A stretch of DNA of 64,000 nucleotides, from assembly GCA_023957575.1 (NCBI GenBank), contig JAMLGU010000007.1, forward strand, positions 124,001 through 188,000, written 5' to 3'. This document shows positions 1 to 8,291 of this stretch, one piece after another. The stretch comes from Chitinophagaceae bacterium (lineage in GTDB: Bacteria > Bacteroidota > Bacteroidia > Chitinophagales > Chitinophagaceae). The position numbers and the translations under genes were made by a program. Numbering within the stretch: position 1 is the stretch's first letter; each line of letters begins with the position of its first letter. Under the pieces are notes generated by a model. The model was not told where the DNA came from and did no database searches. It was given only the letters and a program-made list of their open reading frames with translations.

Positions 1-766
1 CGGGGCCGTTTGTAACAATTTCGCTGGCGGGTAAAAAGCCATATACGCCGCTAAACAATACGCTATTTGGATGTGCATCCTTAGGACTGTCTTCTATCTG
101 CACCTCATAGCGGCCTCTCAGGTAAATGCCACTATTGCTTTTGGGCGGATATTTGAACTCGGCATGTAGCTTAAAATCATTAAATTTTTGAACAGATACT
201 AAATTGGCGCCTGCACCGGTGTTTTTCAATATACCATTTTCCACTTTCCATTTATTATTTCCTTTGGCCAACCATCCGTCTAAGTTTTTACCGTTAAATA
301 AATTTATGGCTTTTCCCCATACAATTTTATTAGTTCTTTTCAGCAATGGCGCTCTTTCACCTGTAAAGCTGTATTTTTTGCCGTCCACATCAGTTATCAC
401 GCCTTTTATAGCATCTTTACCTACAAGTTCTCCATTGAGAACCAGGTCGTTATCACTGTTTTCCCATTGTGCGGGAATAGCAAAATTAAATTTGCCATTA
501 TTGAAATTTACTTTTGAGATGGGCCTTGCACTTCCGCCTGTAGCCACAAAATAGCCCACTAATGTTTTAAAACCTGATAGTTTCACCTCCAGCCACGAGG
601 GGGCATTATTGGCGCCTGCATCTAATGTAATATCCCATCGGCCTATCAAATCATTTGCTTCAAGAACATTATTATAGTGGTTTGCATAATTAATATTTGT
701 TTCGGATGCTGCGAAACCTGAAACTGAAAAAACGAGTATCAAAACCAATAAAAAGAATTTGTTCAT
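1..766 (-). CDS. DUF1080 (3-keto-disaccharide hydrolase-like) secreted protein, 3' end outside the window
   Basis: The minus-strand frame is open from ATG at 766 to the window edge, so about 255 residues are visible and the C-terminus is missing. The protein starts with a signal peptide (MNKFFLLVLILVFSVSGFAA). An N-terminal beta-rich region follows, then the start of a DUF1080 concanavalin-like fold: FNGKNLDGW near residue 160, then WKVENGILKNTG, then SGIYLRGRYEVQIED. These are typical DUF1080 landmarks. Some family members hydrolyse 3-keto-glycosides in the periplasm; others are uncharacterised, so the substrate is not assigned. The family call is firm and the activity is inference. Confidence 0.8.
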   Translation of the reverse strand, partial: MNKFFLLVLILVFSVSGFAASETNINYANHYNNVLEANDLIGRWDITLDAGANNAPSWLEVKLSGFKTLVGYFVATGGSARPISKVNFNNGKFNFAIPAQWENSDNDLVLNGELVGKDAIKGVITDVDGKKYSFTGERAPLLKRTNKIVWGKAINLFNGKNLDGWLAKGNNKWKVENGILKNTGAGANLVSVQKFNDFKLHAEFKYPPKSNSGIYLRGRYEVQIEDSPKDAHPNSVLFSGVYGFLPASEIVTNGP

Positions 767-820
767 AATAAAAATATTTGTATCTATCTTAAATAAAAAA
801 AAATCGTTGCTACCTGAATT

Positions 821-1258
821 CTATTTGCCATTAAGTTCCAGTTTTTTGTCGGCTCTGTTTTCGGCTTTTAATTCAGTGTTTTTGTTATTCCTTTCGTGCG
901 CTCCCTGCATATTCAGTTTGCCATTATATTTGCCACCGGCTTCTATTTCTACTACATCTACATTGATATCGCCGTTTACTTCGCCGGAAGCTTTTAAGTG
1001 CAATGCTGCGGCATGAATCGTTCCATTCAGTTTTCCATAAATTACAATATCGTTTGCCTTTAAATTTCCCCTTACCGAGGATTTTTCACCCAGAATTACT
1101 CCTTTGGTTACGGTTACATTGCCTTCTACCATTCCGTCAATGCGAATAGCAGTATCGCCCGAAATATCCCCTGTAATTTTAATATCGGCGCCAATAATTG
1201 TTGAAATGGGCTGTTGTTCAAGTTCTATGGCAGACTTGTTCTTAAATTTTTTAAACAC
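821..1258 (-). CDS. Bactofilin (polymer-forming cytoskeletal protein)
   Basis: This 145-residue protein has a central run of short beta-helix rungs with recurring G-x-I/V patterns (IIGADIKITGDISG, VEGNVTVTKGVILG, VRGNLKANDIVIYGKLNG, SGEVNGDINVDVVEIEAGG). Both tails are short, charged and probably disordered. This is the bactofilin fold, which self-assembles without nucleotide into membrane-associated filaments that scaffold cell-wall enzymes. No ATG precedes the domain in frame, so a GTG start at 1258 is used. The gene lies 31 bp downstream of an M23 peptidase gene on the same strand; bactofilin-M23 pairs are a known arrangement in which the filament positions the hydrolase to shape the cell. 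Confidence 0.88.
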   Translation of the reverse strand: MFKKFKNKSAIELEQQPISTIIGADIKITGDISGDTAIRIDGMVEGNVTVTKGVILGEKSSVRGNLKANDIVIYGKLNGTIHAAALHLKASGEVNGDINVDVVEIEAGGKYNGKLNMQGAHERNNKNTELKAENRADKKLELNGK

Positions 1259-1289
1259 GTTAGAATTTTTACCTTGTAAAATTATGGTT

Positions 1290-2117
1290 TTATAACTTCA
1301 AAAAGTGCTCCGGATTAATTTTTGTGCCATTTCTTATTATTTCATAGTGCAAATGAGGGCCGGTGCTTCTACCGGTACTACCAATATGACCAATTTTTTC
1401 ACCGGTTTTTATCTTTTGGCCTTCTCGTACCAATATTCTGGAAAGATGCCCATAAAGTGTTTCAAAGCCATTGGAATGTTCCAAAACGATACAATTTCCA
1501 TAGCCGCCTTTTACGCCGGCAAAGCTTACCACTCCATCAGCAGTGCTTTTTACAGGTTCGCCTGTATTTCCTCTGAAATCAATTCCGAAATGAGACTCGG
1601 TACCCATCCCCGAAAAAGGATTGTGCCTGTATCCAAAATTGGAAGTTTGTTCGCCATCAGACGGAACACCCATTGGGGTAAATTTCACTTTTTCTTTAAT
1701 ATTTTCAAGATAGTTTTCATAATAATCCGCTACAAGATTAGCATCTTCAATTTCAAAACCTTCTTCACCGCCAACATCCACTTTTTTCAGCTCGCCCAAA
1801 CCTCTTTGTTCAAGATATTGATTAATTTCAATTAGACTGGAATCAATGGAAAGAAATGATTTTTTCAGCCGGTTTACATCCACAGCTTTAGTTACCACCT
1901 TGAATTTTTCATCAGCTTTGGCTAATTTCTCTTTATAATACTGATCTGTTCTGGAAAAAACCATCCAGGCAATTATCCCGATAAGAACAATTATTGTAGC
2001 TGCAAAGCCCAGAAGAAACCGTTTCCAGTTGCGCAACAAAGTTGTTGGAACCTGAACCGGTTTATTTTCCTTGCTATCAGTGTTAATAAATATAACCGAA
2101 GTCTTTTTTCTCAGCAT
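1290..2117 (-). CDS. Membrane-anchored M23 family metallopeptidase (peptidoglycan endopeptidase-like)
   Basis: The start is set at ATG 2117 (MLRKKTSV); a TTG 21 bp upstream is possible but less likely. A transmembrane helix near residues 32-52 follows a short cytoplasmic tail. A coiled, charged stretch leads to a C-terminal LytM/M23 domain. Zinc-binding motifs are visible: HxxxD in SHFGIDFRG and HxH in GPHLHYE. M23 enzymes cut peptide cross-links of peptidoglycan. Both motifs are present, so the domain may be active rather than a degenerate activator. The adjacent bactofilin suggests spatial control of cell-wall cutting. Confidence 0.87.
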   Translation of the reverse strand: MLRKKTSVIFINTDSKENKPVQVPTTLLRNWKRFLLGFAATIIVLIGIIAWMVFSRTDQYYKEKLAKADEKFKVVTKAVDVNRLKKSFLSIDSSLIEINQYLEQRGLGELKKVDVGGEEGFEIEDANLVADYYENYLENIKEKVKFTPMGVPSDGEQTSNFGYRHNPFSGMGTESHFGIDFRGNTGEPVKSTADGVVSFAGVKGGYGNCIVLEHSNGFETLYGHLSRILVREGQKIKTGEKIGHIGSTGRSTGPHLHYEIIRNGTKINPEHFLKL

Positions 2118-2219
2118 AAAAATTTGAATAAATTGCAAATCACAGTATTACAAACGTGAAAATTTAAAAAATATTGTATGCAGATGCTTAGATTTTTAAA
2201 AAAATTGTAAAAAAGTCTT

Positions 2220-2576
2220 TTAATCCCAACTCCTTGCCAATTCTACTCCAATTTTACCGTCAAAACCTTCAATAGGCGCGGTAATTTTATATATATTTAT
2301 TTTAATATTTTTTACCAGAGGATACGTTTTCTTAATTCTTTCTGCTGTTTCAGTTAAAAAAGTCTCCAAAAGCAGGCGTGGTTGCGTCATTTCACACTTT
2401 ATCAATGCGTATATTTCTGCATAATTGATGGTCTGAGAAATGTCTTCTATTACAACCGATTCATTATCAATACTTAAGGTACAGTTTACTTCAAACTCAT
2501 TGCCTACCTTTTTCTCCAGGTCAAAAAGACCGTGATAGGCAAAAAATCTGAGTTTCTCGAGCCGGATAGTGAGCAT
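2220..2576 (-). CDS. folB: Dihydroneopterin aldolase
   Basis: At 118 residues it has the normal family length. FolB converts 7,8-dihydroneopterin to 6-hydroxymethyl-dihydropterin plus glycolaldehyde in folate synthesis. Visible family signatures are FFAYHGLFDLEKKVGN near the N-terminus, INYAEIY for pterin contact, LLETFLTETAERI, and the lysine of NIYKITAPI, which matches the catalytic lysine position. ATG at 2576 is clear. It is separated from the M23 gene by an AT-rich 100-bp gap, and the following 244 bp towards trxB hold no recognisable gene. Confidence 0.9.
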   Translation of the reverse strand: MLTIRLEKLRFFAYHGLFDLEKKVGNEFEVNCTLSIDNESVVIEDISQTINYAEIYALIKCEMTQPRLLLETFLTETAERIKKTYPLVKNIKINIYKITAPIEGFDGKIGVELARSWD

Positions 2577-2820
2577 GAGGATAATGATTATTAAATGCTA
2601 AATATGAATAATAACCGGATATCAAATACCCGGTTATATTGAAAATACAATTTAGCGAAAGGTATGTTCACTCCGAAAGCTTTGGACTTTTAAAACTAAT
2701 GAATAATTTGCCTCAGTTTCAGTGATTAAAACTACAATATTTGGAAATTCGCTCACTCAATTTGCCCAACTATCCCCTTCCAACACAGTTTTTTCCCTTG
2801 TAATTGCAGGGCTATCAGGA

Positions 2821-3768
2821 TTAATGAAGTCCTTTTGCTCCCAAATATCTTTCAGCATCTAAGGCAGCCATACAGCCACTTCCGGCGGCAGTAACCGCCT
2901 GACGGTAGGTTTTATCCTGCACATCACCTGCTGCAAAAACACCTTCTACATTAGTTTTTGATGTTCCAGGCGTGGTGATGATATAACCGGTTTCATCCAT
3001 TTCAAGATAATCTTTAAAAATTTCTGAATTGGGCTGATGACCAATGGCCACAAAGAAGCCACCAACCGGAATTTCTTCGGTTTCATTGGTTTTTACATTT
3101 TTGATTCGCACGCCTGTTACATTTTTTTCACCCAGAATTTCTTCAGTAACCGAGTCGAAATGAACTTTGATATTAGGACTGTTGAAAACCCTGTCCTGCA
3201 TAATCTTACTGGCGCGCATCTCATTTCGGCGAACAATCATGTGTACATTGGTGCAAAGTTTTGACAAATACAATGCCTCTTCTGCAGCCGTATCGCCCGC
3301 ACCCACAATGGCTACCTCCCTGCCACGGAAAAAGAATCCATCGCATACGGCACAAGCGCTCACACCAAATCCATTCAGACGCTCCTCACTTTCTATTCCC
3401 AACCATTTGGCAGATGCTCCGGTGGAAATTATTACAGCATTTGCCTCAATCAGCTTTTCATCATCAATCCAAACCTTATGTGGATGACCCGAAAAATCAA
3501 CTTTTGTAGCAATTCCATAGCGGATATCGGCACCCATTCTTTTTGCCTGAGCTTCAAAATCCATCATAATTTCAGGACCGGTCTTGCCTTCAGGATAACC
3601 GGGATAGTTCTCTACTTCAGTAGTAATGGTCAACTGCCCTCCGGGCTGAATTCCCTGATATAAAACCGGTTTCAGGTTAGCCCTTGCCGCATAAATAGCT
3701 GCTGTATATCCTGCAGGACCCGAACCGATAATCAAACACTGTACTTTTTCTGATGCTGTATCTGTCAT
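2821..3768 (-). CDS. trxB: Thioredoxin-disulfide reductase
   Basis: This 315-residue flavoprotein transfers electrons from NADPH to thioredoxin. The N-terminal FAD motif is CLIIGSGPAGYTAAIYAARA. The redox-active CxxC is CAVC in SACAVCDG. The NADPH motif is AIVGAGDTAAEEA, and the C-terminal FAD signature is GVFAAGDV. Length and domain order (FAD, NADPH, FAD) are standard for the low-molecular-weight bacterial enzyme. A TACCTTTG promoter element lies 23-30 bp upstream of the ATG, so the gene probably has its own promoter. Confidence 0.96.
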   Translation of the reverse strand: MTDTASEKVQCLIIGSGPAGYTAAIYAARANLKPVLYQGIQPGGQLTITTEVENYPGYPEGKTGPEIMMDFEAQAKRMGADIRYGIATKVDFSGHPHKVWIDDEKLIEANAVIISTGASAKWLGIESEERLNGFGVSACAVCDGFFFRGREVAIVGAGDTAAEEALYLSKLCTNVHMIVRRNEMRASKIMQDRVFNSPNIKVHFDSVTEEILGEKNVTGVRIKNVKTNETEEIPVGGFFVAIGHQPNSEIFKDYLEMDETGYIITTPGTSKTNVEGVFAAGDVQDKTYRQAVTAAGSGCMAALDAERYLGAKGLH

Positions 3769-3790
3769 AACATTAAATTTTGAAGAATTG

Positions 3791-3798
3791 CAAAGGTA
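3791..3798 (-). promoter_or_regulatory. -7 promoter element for trxB
   Basis: On the minus strand this reads TACCTTTG, an exact match to the Bacteroidota -7 consensus TAnnTTTG, 22 bp before the trxB ATG. Confidence 0.6.
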
Positions 3799-3888
3799 AA
3801 ATTAAAAACTTTAATAATTGATAATAGTGATAAGTGATACAGTTATTTTTGGTTTTGCTATTTATGGAAAGCTGTGACAGGAGAAGGC

Positions 3889-4050
3889 GAGGTTGGGGTT
3901 GAGATTGAGGTTAAGGTTAAGTTTAAGGTTGAGATTGAGGTTGAGATTGAGATTGAGGTTGAGGTTGAGATTAAGATTAAGATTAAGATTAAGATTAAGA
4001 TTAAGGTTAAGGGTGAGGTTGAGGTTGAGATTGAGATTTAGGTTGAGGTG
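3889..4050. repeat. Degenerate hexanucleotide tandem repeat (GRTTRA)n
   Basis: About 27 six-base units of the type GAGGTT/GAGATT/AAGATT/AAGGTT fill this stretch, with strict purine-purine-purine-purine-T-T periodicity. A run of GATTAA units sits near 3969-4002. The stretch separates trxB from the SCO1 gene and ends just before the SCO1 stop codon. It encodes Leu-Arg dipeptides on the plus strand, which is an artefact of the repeat and not a gene. It resembles a microsatellite that could vary in length by slippage. Confidence 0.9.
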
Positions 4051-4059
4051 GGAAAAACA

Positions 4060-4818
4060 TTACACTGATTTTGATTTTGATACTAAACGTATGAAAATCA
4101 ATATCAAAAAAGATAAAATTGCCGGCAAAGCGATAAACAGCATACCTAACCCAGGTGTGTTTTTACCGGTTTTAGGATTATAGTTGTAGCAGGAGAACAG
4201 GTTACTTTGTGCCGGCAAGCGATAAGTTGGAGAAAAAACATTATTTATACTGTTAATCAAGAGGCCAATATCTTTGCTGTTTCGCAGACCCAGCAGTTTT
4301 TTGGTAACAAATCCCTGAGAATTGACACCAACCAGAAGCGCATCATGATCAAACTGCAAGGTTTTTTCATCCCAAACAGGGTTGAAATTTACTGATGAAA
4401 TAAGACGGGAGATACTATCGGTAACAGCAAACTCCCAGTTGCCTTCATGCTGCAGATTGAAACGGGTAGCCATATTTTCCATATCTTTCACAGAATCGCG
4501 CGGGTCAAAACTAACCACTAATACATTATATTTTTTATTGGCAATATTGGGTGCAAATTGTAAACTTTCCTTTAATTGAATTATAAGCGGTGTACAAATT
4601 CCCGAACATCTTGTAAAAACGAAAGCTACTACTAATGGGTTTTGCGCAGCCAACTGATGTATTGAAACATGCGCTCCGCTAATGATTTGTAATGGTGCAT
4701 TATAAATCACTTCATTAATGTTCGCCTCCTCCTGCCAACCTACGGCAGGTTGGGCTACTGCATCTTCAATGAAGGAGCAGACAAAAATCAAGAACGTTGT
4801 AAGACCATATTTAAGCAT
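4060..4818 (-). CDS. SCO1/SenC family copper chaperone
   Basis: This 252-residue protein has a signal peptide (MLKYGLTTFLIFVCSFIEDAVA) and a thioredoxin-like SCO domain with the copper-binding CxxxC in RCSGICTPL. The distal conserved histidine is in FDHDALLVG. A C-terminal hydrophobic helix (FIALPAILSFLILIFI) ends with a basic tail. SCO proteins deliver copper to, or reduce, the CuA site of oxidase subunit II. It is the last gene of the oxidase operon, and its start overlaps the end of subunit I by about 30 bp. This supports a role in assembling the CuA subunit encoded upstream. Confidence 0.88.
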   Translation of the reverse strand: MLKYGLTTFLIFVCSFIEDAVAQPAVGWQEEANINEVIYNAPLQIISGAHVSIHQLAAQNPLVVAFVFTRCSGICTPLIIQLKESLQFAPNIANKKYNVLVVSFDPRDSVKDMENMATRFNLQHEGNWEFAVTDSISRLISSVNFNPVWDEKTLQFDHDALLVGVNSQGFVTKKLLGLRNSKDIGLLINSINNVFSPTYRLPAQSNLFSCYNYNPKTGKNTPGLGMLFIALPAILSFLILIFIRLVSKSKSV

Positions 4819-6236
4819 CTTTTAAAAATACTCGAAAAGAAAAGTAAAATGGCTATCAGATAAACCGTAGCAAATACCGCTCCTAAGGTAGCTAATAATT
4901 TTGCAGAGGTAAACTCAACCGGATAACTACTGTATCTTCTGGGAATGGATTCTGCACCTGCCACATAAAAAGCTGCCAGAAAGCCTATTCCGCCCAGCAA
5001 TAAGAATGAAAGTTTGAGCGAAGAAAGCCTCTCCTGCCCCTTCCTTTTGGAATATTCCACAGAAAACCAATGAAAAAAGCCAAGGCTAAACAATACATTA
5101 CCCATTGCATTGTAAGAATGAAAGTGGGCAGGAACCCAAAGCGTATTATGCAGTAAGAAGTTATTTGATATAGTAGCATCAATAACGGCGCCTACCCCAC
5201 CTATTACCCAGCCCGCTATTCCGATAAAGAATAAAAGATTAGACAATGACCACTTTATTTTGGTACGATATACGGCCACAATTACACTGAAAACAGTTAC
5301 ACCGGCCGAAGGTAAACTGGCAAGGTAAGAAGCAAGCTGACCAACAATTTGCAAACCTTGTGGTTGCACAAAGTCCATATATAAATGGTGGAAAAATGCC
5401 AGCAGTACAAAAAACAGGGTGAGGTTCCAGGCAATGGCTACATACCAGGTGGTTTTCCACTTTGGTCTGCCACTGATTTCGGGAAACAGTTCGTAAATAA
5501 TAGCTAACCCCAGATAAAGCATTTCATTGGCAATAGTATGGCCAAAAAAATAAGTAAGGTTTTTAATCAGCAAAGCATCATTTACAAAAGTGCCATGTGA
5601 ATAATACTCCGCAAAAAGCAACACCAGCAAAACCACTGCTGCAATAAGGCAGGTAAGAACTCCTAACAGGCTGACCATCGAAATCAATACAAAAGGTGGT
5701 GTTTCCACTTCCGGATTCTTATTTCTGAAATGCTGCCAGGCAAAAACCTGTGAAATCGAATATTTTTTCAACAATGCGGCCATCAGGCTTAGCACCCATA
5801 CCAGCCATCCCACACCTAATACTGCCAATGCCCATAGGAACATAGGAGTAGCCCAAGCGCTCCAGGCAATCTTAAATGGGAGCGGATACAAAAATGTCCA
5901 TCCGGCATGAAAATCACCAATCAAGGTAGATACCCATAGCATCACAACGCCAATCACCGTCATCACGAGTGCAAAGGTATTTGCCCAATAACTGGTTTTT
6001 ACATATCGCTCCATGATGAAATTAACACCTGCCATACCTGCTACAAACCAAATCCCAATCATCGTAATACCATGTACCGTCATGTCGGCATAAAAGGTGC
6101 CGGGCTCCAAATGAACTGCACCACCCTGATTAAGACGCATAATAATGCCTAAAATGATACTGAGTACAAACAATACCAACACTGCAAGTATCCAAATAGC
6201 CGTATTCTTTTTAATTCCTTTTGCTTCCATAATCAT
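4788..6236 (-). CDS. Heme-copper oxidase superfamily subunit I, B-family-like, lacking the active-site tyrosine
   Basis: This 482-residue protein has about 12 membrane helices. Visible ligands are H55 (low-spin heme, TVHGITM), H233 with HH at 283-284 (CuB site) and H371/H373 (LWVPAHFHS, heme pair). Alignment by eye to the Thermus ba3 enzyme is good throughout, for example HNTxWVPxHFH and IPRRY. In O2 reductases of the A and B families the CuB histidine is followed four residues later by a tyrosine cross-linked to it (GHPxxY). Here the sequence is GHTIANE, so N237 replaces that tyrosine and E238 follows. Several CuA-containing nitric oxide reductases related to oxidases lack this tyrosine, so NO reduction is a real alternative to O2 reduction. 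The true start may be the third codon (ATG 6230). Confidence 0.85.
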   Translation of the reverse strand: MIMEAKGIKKNTAIWILAVLVLFVLSIILGIIMRLNQGGAVHLEPGTFYADMTVHGITMIGIWFVAGMAGVNFIMERYVKTSYWANTFALVMTVIGVVMLWVSTLIGDFHAGWTFLYPLPFKIAWSAWATPMFLWALAVLGVGWLVWVLSLMAALLKKYSISQVFAWQHFRNKNPEVETPPFVLISMVSLLGVLTCLIAAVVLLVLLFAEYYSHGTFVNDALLIKNLTYFFGHTIANEMLYLGLAIIYELFPEISGRPKWKTTWYVAIAWNLTLFFVLLAFFHHLYMDFVQPQGLQIVGQLASYLASLPSAGVTVFSVIVAVYRTKIKWSLSNLLFFIGIAGWVIGGVGAVIDATISNNFLLHNTLWVPAHFHSYNAMGNVLFSLGFFHWFSVEYSKRKGQERLSSLKLSFLLLGGIGFLAAFYVAGAESIPRRYSSYPVEFTSAKLLATLGAVFATVYLIAILLFFSSIFKRCLNMVLQRS

Positions 6237-6237
6237 A

Positions 6238-6789
6238 TTATTTTACAGTGAAGGTTGTTTGCATTACCTGATGAGCCATACCGCAATATTCTAAACAATG
6301 AACCGTATAAGTACCCGGCTCTTTAAATTTCCAACGCAGTACATTTACATATCCCGGCATCGCCTGAGTTTGTGCCACAATCTGCTTGGAAGGGCTGTAA
6401 ATTGCAAATCCATGATTTACGTCTAAACTGGTAACCCTGAATTCCACCAACTGATTTACAGGAAGTTCAATAGTCATTTCGCCTTCGGGCTTATCGGGGT
6501 TAATAGCTTTATAAGACATTGTAAAGAAGAACTGGCCTGCTGCCACATGCACCACTTTTGCCGGTTGTTCTTTTGCAAAAAGATAGTAAGGAGAGCGCGG
6601 GATTGTGATAAATGCAAAAATGCCAAGGCAAACAAATAAGATAAGCAGAAACCAAAATCTTTTTTGTAGGGGGTTTGCCATCCCTTTTAATTCATCATCC
6701 GACTTCGCAGATGACAGATACACAATGATAAAGACCAGCGCTATTACAGCAGCCAGTACTAAAAAGAGCAATAAGAGTGCGTATTGCAT
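6238..6789 (-). CDS. Heme-copper oxidase subunit II with CuA site
   Basis: This 183-residue protein has two N-terminal transmembrane helices (residues about 5-26 and 47-65) and a periplasmic cupredoxin domain. CuA ligands are the histidine of DVNHGFAIY and the cluster HCLEYCGMAHQVM (CxxxCxxxHxxM). It would accept electrons from cytochrome c or a cupredoxin and pass them to subunit I. Its stop codon lies one base before the subunit I start, so the two are translationally coupled. No subunit III gene is present, as is usual for B-family enzymes. Confidence 0.9.
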   Translation of the reverse strand: MQYALLLLFLVLAAVIALVFIIVYLSSAKSDDELKGMANPLQKRFWFLLILFVCLGIFAFITIPRSPYYLFAKEQPAKVVHVAAGQFFFTMSYKAINPDKPEGEMTIELPVNQLVEFRVTSLDVNHGFAIYSPSKQIVAQTQAMPGYVNVLRWKFKEPGTYTVHCLEYCGMAHQVMQTTFTVK

Positions 6790-6848
6790 ATAACTGATTT
6801 TTAGCTTAATTAATCGTTTGCAGGTTTTAGTTGTTTAAAAAAACAGGG

Positions 6849-6856
6849 CAAACCTA
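6849..6856 (-). promoter_or_regulatory. -7 promoter element for the oxidase operon
   Basis: On the minus strand this reads TAGGTTTG, matching TAnnTTTG, 59 bp upstream of the subunit II start. It is the only good match in the 218-bp divergent region on that strand. Confidence 0.5.
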
Positions 6857-6960
6857 ATAGCCCTACGGTTTGTTGAATCAGATGCTTAAAGTTATTGTTT
6901 TTTTTCATTAAACAATAAAATTAATTTTTATATTCTTTTTAATATTCAAATAAAAAGTAA

Positions 6961-6968
6961 TAAATTTG
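6961..6968 (+). promoter_or_regulatory. -7 promoter element for the patatin cassette
   Basis: TAAATTTG matches TAnnTTTG and lies 40 bp before the ATG at 7008. No matching element is seen in front of the next two genes, which suggests one transcript for 7008-11247. Confidence 0.5.
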
Positions 6969-7007
6969 AAGGAGCGAACATAAGTTCTCGGCTTTAAACC
7001 AATTTTT

Positions 7008-8282
7008 ATGACGGAAAACATCTATTTGAATATTGCCATCGGGTTGATTTTTATCTACCTTATTTATAGCATTTTTGTAACAACCATCGTGGAACTAATA
7101 GCATCTGTTTTGGCCCATCGCCACCGCATGCTGGAACGGGCGCTGGAGCAAATGCTGGATGGAAAAAGCATCAGCTATTACTGGTGGGATAAGATAATTA
7201 ATTTTATTAGCTTCCTGTTCTACTATAGGAAATTTAAGAAAAAAAATACAAACCTTATTTATAATCCACAAGCAGGTTTTACAAACGGCTTTATGGACAA
7301 GCAAAATTTTTTAATACGATCAAACAAACAATTTTCTGCTGCAAAAACTTTGTCCTTTGAAACAATTAAAAACACTAAAGAGCCTTACCGTGTCAAACTT
7401 AATAAGAAAGCTAAATTATTTGCTGCTTGTTTTACTGAGCATCCTTTATACCGGCGATCAGCAGAACAAACGCTTCTTTACAAAAAACCGGCTTATATAA
7501 GCGAAAAAACATTCTCGGACATATTTATTAATGTACTCTCTCTGTATTCCACCGAAAACGTGAAACTTTTTAACCTGAAAGACAACATAAATAAAAACTC
7601 ATTTTTTAAGGATGCCGGAATGAATGAAGCGTTAAGGCAAATCTTACTTCAATTTATCAGTCAGTCAGGTAACAGTATGGATGAATTTAAAAAGAAGTTG
7701 GAAGAATGGTTTTCCGATACCATGAAAAGGGTTACAGGATGGTATAAAAAACAGGTTGCCTATATTACATTTCTTATTGCTTTTGTTTTTTCTTGCCTGC
7801 TAAATGCCGATACTATAAAAATGGCAAACACACTTTCCATAGATAAAGCGGCAAGAGAAACCTTAGTGCAAATGGCTATAAAACACTCAAAAGACACTAC
7901 CATTCTCCATAAAAACAGCCCGAATTTTGCAGATACTACCATCACCATCAGCGGAGCTTCGCATATTCTTGACTCGGTCTATAAAGCGGACATCGCCCAA
8001 ATAAATAAGACACTGGCTATCGGATGGGATTCGGCTATTCTAAACCATAATCTGGACGGAACAGGCTACCTTACAAAAAAAATAAACGAGTCTCCTGCAG
8101 CCTTACAAACAGTAAATATTTTCAAAAATGTATTTTTCAATGGAAAGGTATTTTTGGGCATATTACTTACCACTATTGCCATTTCTATGGGCGCTCCATT
8201 TTGGTTCGATCTTTTAAACAGGTTTGTCAATTTCAGAATAACAGGCAAAAAGTCCGAAAATGATAATACTCCCCCTAAATAA
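7008..8282 (+). CDS. Conserved membrane protein of unknown function, first gene of the patatin cassette
   Basis: This 424-residue protein has an N-terminal helix near residues 6-30 followed by a basic patch (HRHRM) and an amphipathic stretch. A long soluble part follows, then a helix near 245-262 and a C-terminal helix that includes MGAPFWFDLLNRFVNF (about 390-405). A GAPFWFDLL-type motif is, from memory, found in a widespread uncharacterised bacterial membrane family. No catalytic motif is visible. Its stop is 9 bp from the start of the patatin gene, so the two are probably co-transcribed. A scaffold or regulator for the phospholipase is inference only. Confidence 0.7.
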   Translation: MTENIYLNIAIGLIFIYLIYSIFVTTIVELIASVLAHRHRMLERALEQMLDGKSISYYWWDKIINFISFLFYYRKFKKKNTNLIYNPQAGFTNGFMDKQNFLIRSNKQFSAAKTLSFETIKNTKEPYRVKLNKKAKLFAACFTEHPLYRRSAEQTLLYKKPAYISEKTFSDIFINVLSLYSTENVKLFNLKDNINKNSFFKDAGMNEALRQILLQFISQSGNSMDEFKKKLEEWFSDTMKRVTGWYKKQVAYITFLIAFVFSCLLNADTIKMANTLSIDKAARETLVQMAIKHSKDTTILHKNSPNFADTTITISGASHILDSVYKADIAQINKTLAIGWDSAILNHNLDGTGYLTKKINESPAALQTVNIFKNVFFNGKVFLGILLTTIAISMGAPFWFDLLNRFVNFRITGKKSENDNTPPK

Positions 8283-8291
8283 AATCGCAAT

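Noticed and set aside
3893..4183. Open frame encoding Leu-Arg dipeptide repeats
   Set aside because: It is a by-product of the hexanucleotide repeat, and its 3' part overlaps the SCO1 gene on the other strand.
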